Under the pieces are notes generated by a model that saw only the letters and a program-made list of their open reading frames with translations, was not told the DNA's origin and did no database searches. A stretch of DNA of 64,000 nt from contig RAYO01000017.1 of NCBI GenBank assembly GCA_003612335.1, forward strand, positions 1-64,000. Direction: 5' to 3'. The translations under genes were made by a program, and so were the position numbers. Source of the stretch: a bacterium 1xD42-67. Lineage in GTDB: Bacteria > Bacillota > Clostridia > Oscillospirales > Oscillospiraceae. This document shows, in pieces, positions 23,916 to 31,122 of this stretch; position 1 is the first letter of the stretch; each line of letters starts with the position of its first letter.

Positions 23916-24831
23916 CGCGGTACTCCCGCAAATCATCTTCTTTCACGGTTTCGATGATTTTGTCAAGTGCTGCGGCAAGAGTGTCCTTATCCTCCGGCAA
24001 GGTTCCTTGAAACTGAAATGCGTTTGATGCGCCTAAAGCGGCAAATTGCGTGGGTATTTCCAGGTTTTCAAGTAGAGTGCGAATTTCCTTGTATTTTTCA
24101 ATCTCACTTTCTTCTTTCCATTTACCGCGCTGAATTTCCTTGTAAAGCTCCGATTCCGGGTAAATAGTCAGCATATTGACGCCAATGAGTGTCGGATGAA
24201 GCTGATTACAAACGTCAGCGGTGGCCTTTGCTCCGATCTCACCACGTCCAGCGCCGGAGATGCTTACCAAATAGAAGAAGCTGTAATGAATACCGGCCCG
24301 GTCTAACCGCTGGCATTGTTTCACAATATCAGCAGCGGCATAACCCTTATTCATAAATTTCAGGGCTTCATCATCGCCGGTTTCAATTCCGATTGTCAAT
24401 CCGTCATATCCGGCCCGATGGAGGGAAACCAATTCCTCGTTCGATTTCAGCATAACATCAGTAATTCTTGCAAAGCAGCCAATCGTTTTGATTGAGGGAA
24501 CATACTGCCGGATCAAGTCAGCGATTGCCATGAGCCGCTCATACTTCAAAACAAAAGGATTTGCCCCGGTCAGAAAAGCCCTCTGGATGCGCTGTGGCCT
24601 GGGTATTCCCTGCAAGCAGGCAGTCAGCATCGCAATAGGGTCTGTACTCCAAAGCTGCGCCTCCTGCAAGTCACTCTCTACATCTTCCAGGGGGGACATT
24701 CTGAATTTGAACGGCAAATCGTTATAGAGCGTACAGAATTTGCATTTATGATGGGTACAGCCTGCTGTTACTTCAAGTAACAGCGATGAAGCCTCATAAG
24801 GTGGCCTCCATATCGTTCCAGTGTAGTGCAT
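23896..24831 (-). CDS. Radical SAM protein (Elp3/B12-independent type)
   Basis: 311 residues. The cluster motif C-T-H-H-K-C-K-F-C (C-x4-C-x2-C) lies near residues 25-33, with G-I-E-T-G-D-D near 150 and an Asn/Tyr-rich half barrel after it. The spacing C-x4-C is unusual but occurs in the oxygen-independent coproporphyrinogen/Elp3-like superfamily. ATG 24831 follows AAGGAGG by 7 bp. It is divergent from an HxlR regulator, which probably controls it. Product unknown. Confidence 0.82.
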   Translation of the reverse strand: MHYTGTIWRPPYEASSLLLEVTAGCTHHKCKFCTLYNDLPFKFRMSPLEDVESDLQEAQLWSTDPIAMLTACLQGIPRPQRIQRAFLTGANPFVLKYERLMAIADLIRQYVPSIKTIGCFARITDVMLKSNEELVSLHRAGYDGLTIGIETGDDEALKFMNKGYAAADIVKQCQRLDRAGIHYSFFYLVSISGAGRGEIGAKATADVCNQLHPTLIGVNMLTIYPESELYKEIQRGKWKEESEIEKYKEIRTLLENLEIPTQFAALGASNAFQFQGTLPEDKDTLAAALDKIIETVKEDDLREYRVNLRHL

Positions 24832-24856
24832 AGTAGAACCTCCTTGTTTTTTTGCC

Positions 24857-24936
24857 ATTATATCATGGTACAGAGAAAATAAAAGTACGATACTTTTTTG
24901 TAGTACCTTGTTTTTTGACCGTAAGGGCGATATAAT
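24857..24936. promoter_or_regulatory. Divergent promoters and operator of the HxlR/radical SAM pair
   Basis: Rightward: TTGTTT (24908-24913) and TATAAT (24931-24936), 17-bp spacer. Leftward: TATAAT at 24857-24862 with a weak -35. The dyad AAAGTA-CGA-TACTTT (24882-24896) covers the leftward -35 position and is a good HxlR operator candidate. Confidence 0.6.
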
Positions 24937-24957
24937 GCCATCAGGAGGTTATGGAAC

Positions 24958-25320
24958 ATGAGGAAAACCGAAACGGCAATCCAGCGGTGTAAAACTATGT
25001 CAACGCTCCAAAAAATCTTGGGGGGTAAGTGGAAACTTGAAATACTCTACTATATCGCCTTCAATGACATCCATAGATTTGGAGAGCTGCGCCGCCAGCT
25101 TGGTGAAATTACAGAGTCATCCCTGACAAAACAGCTTCGGGAATTAGAAGCCGATGGATTTTTGATCCGGCATGACTTCAAGGAGATTCCGCCGAGAGTG
25201 GAATACACTCTATCCGATTTAGGTAAGAGTTTTATTGATGTGATTGATTACATGAAACAGTGGGGAGATCGCAACTTACCTGATGTTATCCAAGAGGGAA
25301 CGCTATCAGAGCAAGCATAG
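24958..25320 (+). CDS. HxlR-family regulator
   Basis: 120 residues of winged-helix sequence with the family blocks L-G-G-K-W-K-L-E-I-L, R-F-G-E-L-R-R-Q-L, S-S-L-T-K-Q-L-R-E-L and D-G-F-L-I-R. HxlR proteins sense aldehydes, quinones or redox state and control adjacent enzymes. There are two early Cys (residue 11 only clearly) and no obvious disulfide pair. AGGAGG lies 9 bp before the ATG. It is divergent from the radical SAM gene. Confidence 0.9.
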   Translation: MRKTETAIQRCKTMSTLQKILGGKWKLEILYYIAFNDIHRFGELRRQLGEITESSLTKQLRELEADGFLIRHDFKEIPPRVEYTLSDLGKSFIDVIDYMKQWGDRNLPDVIQEGTLSEQA

Positions 25321-25382
25321 GGAGTGTGGCCACACTCCCGAAAAACGGCCCCTTTTGGCCCTGCCGGGCCGTGTCCGTTTTT
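25320..25382 (+). terminator. Palindrome and terminator after hxlR
   Basis: A perfect 20-nt palindrome (25320-25339) begins at the last base of the stop codon. It is followed by AAAAACGG (25341-25348) pairing with CCGTTTTT (25375-25382). Confidence 0.65.
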
Positions 25383-25457
25383 GCTTGTTGGGATAGTCCC
25401 AAACCCTTATTGAGTGTAACGGCTTTATAAATACATCCTCGAAAGGTATGATAGAAA

Positions 25458-26705
25458 ATGGATGATAACCTTGTGTCTTTGAGCAAACTTCAAAGCGATA
25501 TACAATCCATGAAGTTCCTCTCGGTATTTCTAAAACATGAACAGCGAGATCAACTAAAAAAGATGGAAGATCAAGTAAAAGATATGATTTTACAAGCAAC
25601 ATCTTTTAATGATCGGTTCTCGCCCTATGGTTGGTGTGCATATGACAGTATGAGTTCTTCGCTAATAAGAAACGCAAATGTAGCTTTTGAACAAGGTGGA
25701 TCAGCGGAAGCTGAACAAGTTTTGATTAACTATTATAAATCTGATGTCCGTGAAATCACGCATTGGATTAAGAATAGTTCAGAAGCCTTTGCGGTGCGAT
25801 ACGATTTACTGAAAAAGTTTTTTGAAGATCATTTTGCAGAACGTTATCACGCAAGTATTCCACTCGGGTTAATCATTATAGACGGTGCTGTGAATGATTT
25901 TACAAAAAGACAGGGCTTTTTTGCTGAAGGTACAACTGTTGACGCATGGGATTGCTTAGTTGGATGTAGCGACGGCCTGACGAAGTTAAAAAGTATTTTT
26001 ACCAAAAACCGTACAAAAACGAATACGGAAGCCATTACACTCCCATATCGAAATGGCATTCTTCATGGGCGCGATCTAAACTATGCTAACGAATATGTTG
26101 CTTGTAAGTGCGTTGCATTGATGTTTGCTGTTGCTGACTGGATGAAAATGAAAAGCAGTGAGAGTGATCGAAAGGCCAAATATGAAAAGTCGATTACTCA
26201 TGTCCCCATAAAAGAAATCTTAGCAAAATCGGAAGAAAACAAGCAGATACAGAAAGAAATTGCATCATGGGAAAAGAAAGTGGTTACGGTTGGAAAAGAT
26301 ATTCCCGCCAATGGTACACAAGAAAACTATGAAGAATATCCATACATTGCAGCTGTAATCGAAATGTTATCTGCCTGGAAAAATAAAAACTACGGGAAGC
26401 TGTCCAGCTACTTGCAAAAAATGTTTCCTGGTAATATTTCGTGTGGAAAGAGGGCAGGGGAATGTAGGAAGTTTTTTGAAAATAAAATACTTAAAACATT
26501 TGAACTTGTCGAAATTGAAGAACGTGCATGTGCTTTGTCAAAAGTGGCTGTTAAAGTATCTTGGACAGACAAGGGGAAAGAGAAAGAAGCTATCTTGACT
26601 TTTGGATGTGTATATAAAGGCATTGACGGTTGTGTTGGGCTTCCGTGGAGAAATGACGGCGAGTGGATATTAAATCCATGGGATATTCGAGGATTGTATC
26701 TATAG
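25458..26705 (+). CDS. Unrecognised island protein with HEPN-like R-N-x3-H motif
   Basis: 415 residues, no signal peptide or membrane segment. I do not recognise the family as a whole. Residues 198-203 read R-N-G-I-L-H followed by G, the R-x4-H form of HEPN ribonucleases, inside a helical region (~110-230) with a preceding I-D-G-A-V-N-D-F. The C-terminal ~130 residues look like a mixed alpha/beta, possibly ligand-binding, domain ending W-I-L-N-P-W-D. The gene is much more AT-rich than everything around it. It stands alone between hxlR and the hairpin region, with only a weak ribosome site (AAAGG) before the ATG. A defence or toxin-like RNase role is inference. Confidence 0.7.
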   Translation: MDDNLVSLSKLQSDIQSMKFLSVFLKHEQRDQLKKMEDQVKDMILQATSFNDRFSPYGWCAYDSMSSSLIRNANVAFEQGGSAEAEQVLINYYKSDVREITHWIKNSSEAFAVRYDLLKKFFEDHFAERYHASIPLGLIIIDGAVNDFTKRQGFFAEGTTVDAWDCLVGCSDGLTKLKSIFTKNRTKTNTEAITLPYRNGILHGRDLNYANEYVACKCVALMFAVADWMKMKSSESDRKAKYEKSITHVPIKEILAKSEENKQIQKEIASWEKKVVTVGKDIPANGTQENYEEYPYIAAVIEMLSAWKNKNYGKLSSYLQKMFPGNISCGKRAGECRKFFENKILKTFELVEIEERACALSKVAVKVSWTDKGKEKEAILTFGCVYKGIDGCVGLPWRNDGEWILNPWDIRGLYL

Positions 26706-27227
26706 CATCTGAAAATGGGAGTAACTTTTTATACCAGCCCTTAATTTAACATTCCAACTGATAGCCTCAAATCAGCCCATCGGCCTACGCATTTAGGCCC
26801 TATCCAACGCCCTATTTCCAAGGCTTTCAGACGGCGGTCGTACAAGGGGTAATACGATTTGGCCTGCGCCCTCAAAAACGAGGTTCTAAATGCGTAGAAA
26901 CGGACAAAAAGCCAGGACAGGAGGCCGATACCCCGGGCGCTCCTGTCCTGGCTTCTGCTGGACTGTGAAACTGTGCTGTTACGCAAGAGGGCCGTGGCCC
27001 TCTTGCGGCACCCGCAGAAACCGTACACCCGCTTCGCGTCTGTACGGTTTCTGCGGGTTAGATAACATCCATGATAACCCCCGCTGCTATTTGACCTCCC
27101 TGCCTCTCCCTTCCGTTCCATTCCCTTCCAGCGGCTTTGCCGCTCGTTTCCCAAGGAACGGATAGGAAAGGAATGGGTAATTGATTAATCTTTACTTGAT
27201 TTTTCTTTATTTACTTCTATCTTTATT
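26706..27227. other. Non-coding region between the HEPN-like gene and the rep remnant
   Basis: Contains a cluster of inverted repeats (listed separately) and, at 27125-27227, DNA that looks like the decayed continuation of the truncated replication gene. No frame with a plausible ribosome site was found. Confidence 0.6.
26785..27057. repeat. Cluster of three long perfect hairpins within outer inverted repeats
   Basis: Outer 12-bp arms CTACGCATTTAG (26785-26796) and CTAAATGCGTAG (26886-26897). Then hairpin 1: 15-bp stem 26909-26923/26940-26954. Hairpin 2: 12-bp stem 26982-26993/26996-27007 with a 2-nt gap. Hairpin 3: 17-bp stem 27011-27027/27041-27057. All stems are perfect. The spacing and lack of T-tracts argue against simple terminators; an origin of transfer or replication is possible. 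Confidence 0.65.
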
Positions 27228-27617
27228 TTATTGCGTTGGATTATCCAACGTAGGGTTTTCCAACATTGGATTTTCCGATGCCGGTTTTTCCAACGCTGGT
27301 AAATCAAACGCTAACTGCGGTTCTTCGTAGATGGTGTACTCCGCTCTCCGCAACCGTCCCCGACTGTCCCGTTCCCTTGCCCGCACGATATACCCGGCCT
27401 GTTCTAGTTCATGGACAGCCTGACGGATGGTATCAATCTGCTCCCGGTTGATGTAGGCCAGCCCTTGCAGGGTGTAATCCCACTTTTCCGGGAGACTAAG
27501 CATCTGCGACAGCAGGCCCTTGGCCTTTAGGGACAACTCCCGGTTTCGCAGGTGGTGGTTGGACATGACGGTGTAATCTGTAGTTTTCTTGACATGAAAT
27601 ACTGGCATGGTATTCAC
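27228..27617 (-). pseudogene. Truncated replication/helix-turn-helix protein
   Basis: 129 residues remain. The N-terminus (F-H-V-K-K-T-x-D-Y-T-V-M-S-N-H-H-L) and the winged-helix core (L-S-L-K-A-K-G-L-L-S-Q-M-L-S-L-P) match the HTH_36-type replication protein of clostridial integrative elements, usually over 250 residues. Here it stops after P-T-Q. Beyond the stop, another frame still reads S-I-T-H-S-F, as in longer relatives I recall, so a frameshift and deletion likely removed the C-terminal half. The GTG at 27617 has AAAGGA upstream. It could still act as a small DNA-binding protein. Confidence 0.65.
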
Positions 27618-27647
27618 ATCTCATTCCTTTGCAATTCATAATTTGGA

Positions 27648-27676
27648 TTGACATAAGTCTCACTTTCTGCTATACT
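27648..27676 (+). promoter_or_regulatory. Promoter of the XRE-recombinase operon
   Basis: Perfect TTGACA (27648-27653), 17-bp spacer, TATACT (27671-27676). Confidence 0.85.
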
Positions 27677-27701
27677 ATTAGTACGACAGGAGGTGAGCAA
27701 A

Positions 27702-28058
27702 TTGAGCGATATAGGCGCAAGAATGAGAACGCTCCGAGAGGGTATCGGGTTGTCCCAAGCAAAATTTGGTAAGATTGCGGGCATCCCCCAGGCCACTATT
27801 AACCGATATGAAACGGGCTACTCCGCCGCTCCAATCAAGGTGCTGATCTGGTATGCGGATTACTTTGACGTGTCTTTGGATTATATCTGCTGCCGCACCG
27901 ACAAGCCACAGGGCAGACTGTACGAGTTCAAGCCGAAAATTCTGGAGGAAGATAAGGATATGAAGCGGTTTGTGGAGATGTGCTTTGACCCTGCCTCACC
28001 TATGAATGACCGTTTGAAAAAGGCCATCGTTGAAATGCTGGAGGGGGTGAAAGAGTGA
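27702..28058 (+). CDS. XRE-family regulator of the recombinase operon
   Basis: 118 residues with a Cro/C1-type helix-turn-helix (L-S-Q-A-K-F-G-K-I-A-G-I-P-Q-A-T-I-N-R-Y-E-T-G, residues ~22-44) and a short C-terminal helical tail. TTG 27702 is preferred because AGGAGG lies 8 bp upstream; the GTG at 27693 overlaps that site. The stop TGA overlaps the recombinase GTG by 4 bp, so the two are translationally coupled and it probably controls excision. Confidence 0.88.
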   Translation: MSDIGARMRTLREGIGLSQAKFGKIAGIPQATINRYETGYSAAPIKVLIWYADYFDVSLDYICCRTDKPQGRLYEFKPKILEEDKDMKRFVEMCFDPASPMNDRLKKAIVEMLEGVKE

Positions 28059-29569
28059 ACATCGTGATTTACGCCCGATATTCCAGCCACAGCCAGACAG
28101 AACAGTCCATCGAGGGCCAGCTTCAAGCCTGCTACGAGTTCGCCAAGAACAATGGACATATCGTGATTGGCGAATATATTGACCGAGCGCAGAGCGGTAC
28201 GACAGACAGCCGGGCCGAGTTCCAGCGCATGATTGCCGACAGCGACAAGCACATTTTTGAGGGCGTTCTTGTCTATCAGCTTGACCGCTTTGCCCGGAAC
28301 CGCTATGACAGCGCCATCAACAAGGCCAAGCTGAAAAAGAACGGTGTTCGGGTGATCTCTGCCAGGGAAAATATCAGCGACGATGCCAGCGGTATTTTGG
28401 TGGAGGGCGTGTTGGAGAGCATGGCCGAGTATTATTCGGCGGAGCTGTCCCAAAAGATACGGCGGGGTATGGACATCAATGCTGAAAAGTGTTTGAGCAA
28501 CGGGAGTAATCCGGGCCTTGGCTACTATGTGGACGAGGAACGCCGCTTTCATGTTGACCCGGATGGGGCCGCTGTTGTTCGGGAGATTTTCGAGATGTAC
28601 GCCAGTGGAAAAACCGTCGCTGAAATCACGAAATATCTCAACGCAAAGCAGGTCAAGACCTCCCAGGGCAAGGAGTTCAACAAGAACAGCCTGCACCGGC
28701 TTTTGAGAAATAAGCGATACATCGGCTATTACATCTACAAGGACACAGAAACGCCGGGCGGTATGCCCCGTATCATCGAGGACGAGCTTTTTGAGCGAGT
28801 ACAGCATATCCTCGACCGCAACAAAAAAGCTCCCGCCCGTTCCAGGGGGCGAGAGGAATATCTGCTGACGACGAAGCTGTTCTGCGGTTACTGTCGGGAG
28901 ATGATGACCGGCTACGGCGGGACGGGAAAATCAGGGACGGCCTACCGCTATTATGCCTGCAAGAGCGCCAAGAAAAAGGCTTGCAGAAAGAAAGTTGTCA
29001 ACAAGCAGAAAATCGAGGACAGGGTAGTTTTGGAGTGCCGCAAGCTACTGACGGACAGCAATATTGAAAAAATCTCCCTTGCGGTTGCCGCCGCTTGTGA
29101 GGCCGACTATGACAGTTCCGCTATCAAGCGCATCAAGGCGGCAATTCAAGAGGCGGACACTGCCATAGAAAACCTCTGGAAAGCGTTGGAGCGTGGGCAG
29201 GCGGTGGATATGATTACCGAACGCATTGAGAAGCGCAAGCGAGAAAAGGATGATCTGCAAGGTCAGCTTGCCATTGAGATGGGGAAACAGGTCACATTTA
29301 CCGCTCCACAGATCAAAGCATTTCTCTACTCGCTGAAGCGGGGAAATGTCAACGACGAGAATAACCGCCGGGGAATGGTGAATATTTTCCTGCGGGCCAT
29401 CTATCTCTATGACGATAGAATGACGCTGATCCTCAACGGCGGCGACAGGCCGATTACGATTGACGATATTCTGCTGGACGAGATAGAGGAACATTTTGAG
29501 GCAGCGGTCTCCAGTCATGTGGAGTGTTCACCGTTGATTGCGACCGCTCCACCATTGGCAGACTTGTGA
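28055..29569 (+). CDS. Large serine recombinase (integrase)
   Basis: 504 residues. Resolvase catalytic domain at the N-terminus (Y-A-R-Y-S-S, nucleophile Ser10 by family alignment; Q-L-D-R-F-A-R-N-R-Y near residue 75). A recombinase domain follows, then a zinc ribbon (F-C-G-Y-C near 281, with later Cys pair) and a C-terminal coiled coil at ~355-410 typical of large serine integrases. It joins attP and attB through a 2-bp core. The GTG start uses GGAGGGGG inside the preceding regulator gene. It should have inserted this island. Apparently intact. Confidence 0.94.
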   Translation: MNIVIYARYSSHSQTEQSIEGQLQACYEFAKNNGHIVIGEYIDRAQSGTTDSRAEFQRMIADSDKHIFEGVLVYQLDRFARNRYDSAINKAKLKKNGVRVISARENISDDASGILVEGVLESMAEYYSAELSQKIRRGMDINAEKCLSNGSNPGLGYYVDEERRFHVDPDGAAVVREIFEMYASGKTVAEITKYLNAKQVKTSQGKEFNKNSLHRLLRNKRYIGYYIYKDTETPGGMPRIIEDELFERVQHILDRNKKAPARSRGREEYLLTTKLFCGYCREMMTGYGGTGKSGTAYRYYACKSAKKKACRKKVVNKQKIEDRVVLECRKLLTDSNIEKISLAVAAACEADYDSSAIKRIKAAIQEADTAIENLWKALERGQAVDMITERIEKRKREKDDLQGQLAIEMGKQVTFTAPQIKAFLYSLKRGNVNDENNRRGMVNIFLRAIYLYDDRMTLILNGGDRPITIDDILLDEIEEHFEAAVSSHVECSPLIATAPPLADL

Positions 29570-29587
29570 TCTACAAGTCTGCCTTTT
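29557..29587 (+). terminator. Recombinase terminator
   Basis: 11-bp perfect stem (29557-29567 with 29573-29583) and TTTTC; the left arm overlaps the last codons of the recombinase. Confidence 0.85.
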
Positions 29588-29705
29588 CGTGCTGTGACAT
29601 CACCCCCTGCCCTCGGTACGAGTTGCCTTTTCTGCTCATCCGTGCTATTTTAATAGGAGCATACCACCTTCCCCCTGGGGGGATATATATTGGAGGTGCA
29701 GCACC

Positions 29706-30116
29706 GTGGTACGAGAGATCATGCGGGACGAGGCGTTCCTTTCCCTCAAAGCGGAGCCAGTCTGTCCAGAGGACCTGCCTGCCGCCCAGGACCTGCTGGA
29801 CACCCTGAACGCCCACAAGGACGGCTGTGTGGGCATGGCGGCCAATATGATCGGCATCAATAAGCGGATCATCGTCTTTGACAACGAGGGCAAGTATATG
29901 GTGATGTTCAACCCGGAGATCGTCAAGAGATCTGGGCCCTATGAGGCGGAGGAGGGCTGTCTCTCCCTCGCCGGCACCCGGAAGGCCAAACGCTGGCAGT
30001 CCATCAAGGTCCAGTATCAGAACGAGCGTTTCCAGCCTCGCTTCAAGACCTTCACCGGCTGGACGGCCCAGATCATCCAACACGAGATCGACCACTGCGA
30101 GGGAGTGCTGATCTGA
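29706..30116 (+). CDS. def: Peptide deformylase-like protein
   Basis: 136 residues, shorter than housekeeping deformylases. Metal motifs are complete: E-G-C-L-S (motif II) and Q-H-E-I-D-H (motif III). Motif I reads G-M-A-A-N-M-I-G, with Asn where most deformylases have the oxyanion-stabilising Gln; I recall this variant in short clostridial homologues. It should remove N-formyl groups from Met of new proteins, but activity of this form is uncertain. GTG 29706 has GGAGG 9 bp upstream. This is the first chromosomal gene right of the island. Confidence 0.82.
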   Translation: MVREIMRDEAFLSLKAEPVCPEDLPAAQDLLDTLNAHKDGCVGMAANMIGINKRIIVFDNEGKYMVMFNPEIVKRSGPYEAEEGCLSLAGTRKAKRWQSIKVQYQNERFQPRFKTFTGWTAQIIQHEIDHCEGVLI

Positions 30117-30180
30117 TTCGGACTTCGGTCCCTGGTATCCCTGTTCCCACTACTTCACCGTGCTTTTGCAGTATCAAACA

Positions 30181-30238
30181 CCCTGATCTGCGGTCAGGCA
30201 TCCCCGCGGCGGCGCTGGGATGGATCAGCAGATCAGGG
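30181..30238. repeat. Inverted repeat upstream of yaaA
   Basis: CCCTGATCTGC (30181-30191) and GCAGATCAGGG (30228-30238): 11-bp perfect arms enclosing a GC-rich loop, ending 20 bp before the yaaA start. Terminator of the deformylase gene or a leader structure. Confidence 0.5.
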
Positions 30239-30257
30239 CGCTAGGAGGGCCTGATCC

Positions 30258-31028
30258 ATGCGCATCATCATCGCCCCGGCCAAAAAAATGATAATGGATA
30301 CAGACAGCTTCGCCGTGGACGGTCTGCCCCGATTCCTGGAGCAGGCGGAGCGGCTGAAGGACGTCCTGCAAGGCATGTCTCCCAAGGACCTCCAGGCCCT
30401 CTGGAAGTGCAGTGACGCCATCACCGAGCTGAACATAGCGCGCCTGGAACAGATGGACCTGCGCCGCCGCCTCACCCCGGCGGTCATCGCCTACGAGGGC
30501 ATCCAGTACCGCTACATGGCCCCCGGCGTGATGGAGGCGGCCCACCTGGACTACCTCCGGGAACACCTGCGCATCCTCTCCGGCTTCTACGGTCTGCTGC
30601 GTCCCTTTGACGGCGTGGTCCCTTACCGCCTGGAGATGCAGGCCAGGCTCGCCGCAGACGGCTGTCGGGACCTGTATCAGTTTTGGGGAGACCGTCTGGC
30701 CCGGCAGCTGGCCTCAGAGACGGATCTCGTGTTGGATCTGGCCTCCAAGGAGTACAGCAAGGCGGTGGAGGCCCATCTGCCCAAGACCGTCCGGCTCGTC
30801 ACCTGTGTCTTCGGAGAGCTGGATCACGGCAAGGTCATCGAAAAGGGCACTCTGTGCAAGATGGCCCGCGGACAGATGGTGCGCTGGCTGGCGGAGAATC
30901 AGATCGAAGATTCGGATGACTTACCGGCTTTTGACCAACTGGGCTATCGATTCTGCCGGTCCATATCAGAGGGGGGCCGCACGACCCTGCTTTGGATACA
31001 GTCTCCCAAGGATCCAGCCGCTCTCTGA
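30258..31028 (+). CDS. yaaA: Peroxide stress protein YaaA
   Basis: 256 residues across the YaaA/DUF328 family: I-I-A-P-A-K-K-M start, the A-Y-E-G-I-Q-Y-R block near residue 77, F-Y-G-L-L-R-P-F-D near 113, and the C-terminal R-F-C-x-S-I-S-E-G. In E. coli YaaA lowers free iron during peroxide stress and has a DNA-binding-like fold. A GGAGG site precedes ATG 30258. Ends 95 bp before the next gene. Mechanism in this host is inferred from the family. Confidence 0.92.
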   Translation: MRIIIAPAKKMIMDTDSFAVDGLPRFLEQAERLKDVLQGMSPKDLQALWKCSDAITELNIARLEQMDLRRRLTPAVIAYEGIQYRYMAPGVMEAAHLDYLREHLRILSGFYGLLRPFDGVVPYRLEMQARLAADGCRDLYQFWGDRLARQLASETDLVLDLASKEYSKAVEAHLPKTVRLVTCVFGELDHGKVIEKGTLCKMARGQMVRWLAENQIEDSDDLPAFDQLGYRFCRSISEGGRTTLLWIQSPKDPAAL

Positions 31029-31122
31029 CTGGGAACGGCGCGGTATCCTGCACACAGGACCGATCGCCGGAGAACATCCCATACTAAGATCCCCAGTTCC
31101 AGGGAACACTAGATCTGGGGTG

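Larger units (their letters stand above)
21124..29583. mobile_element. Integrated genomic island with serine recombinase
   Basis: About 8.5 kb between tRNA-Ala and the chromosomal peptide deformylase gene. Base composition falls well below the flanks, most strongly at 25.4-26.7 kb. Contents: a sigma-like/HTH regulatory module, two regulator-enzyme pairs, an unknown HEPN-like protein, hairpin-rich non-coding DNA, a truncated replication protein, an XRE regulator and a large serine recombinase at the right end. No relaxase, coupling protein or type IV secretion genes are present, so it is a mobilisable island or a decayed conjugative element. Exact att sites were not resolved; the borders given are approximate. 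Confidence 0.8.

Noticed and set aside
26741-27154. ORF in the hairpin region, minus strand
   Set aside because: Reads straight through three perfect inverted repeats, no ribosome site, no recognisable domain.
29548-29554. TCCACCA near the recombinase end repeats the 3' end of tRNA-Ala (21117-21123), as a possible att core
   Set aside because: Only 7 bp, inside the recombinase coding region, with no flanking identity except a weak ATTGG nearby; likely chance.
30607-31122. N-terminal extension of the tocopherol-cyclase-like ORF inside yaaA
   Set aside because: It overlaps yaaA in another frame and has low-complexity Trp/Arg-rich content; family similarity begins near the ATG at 31123.
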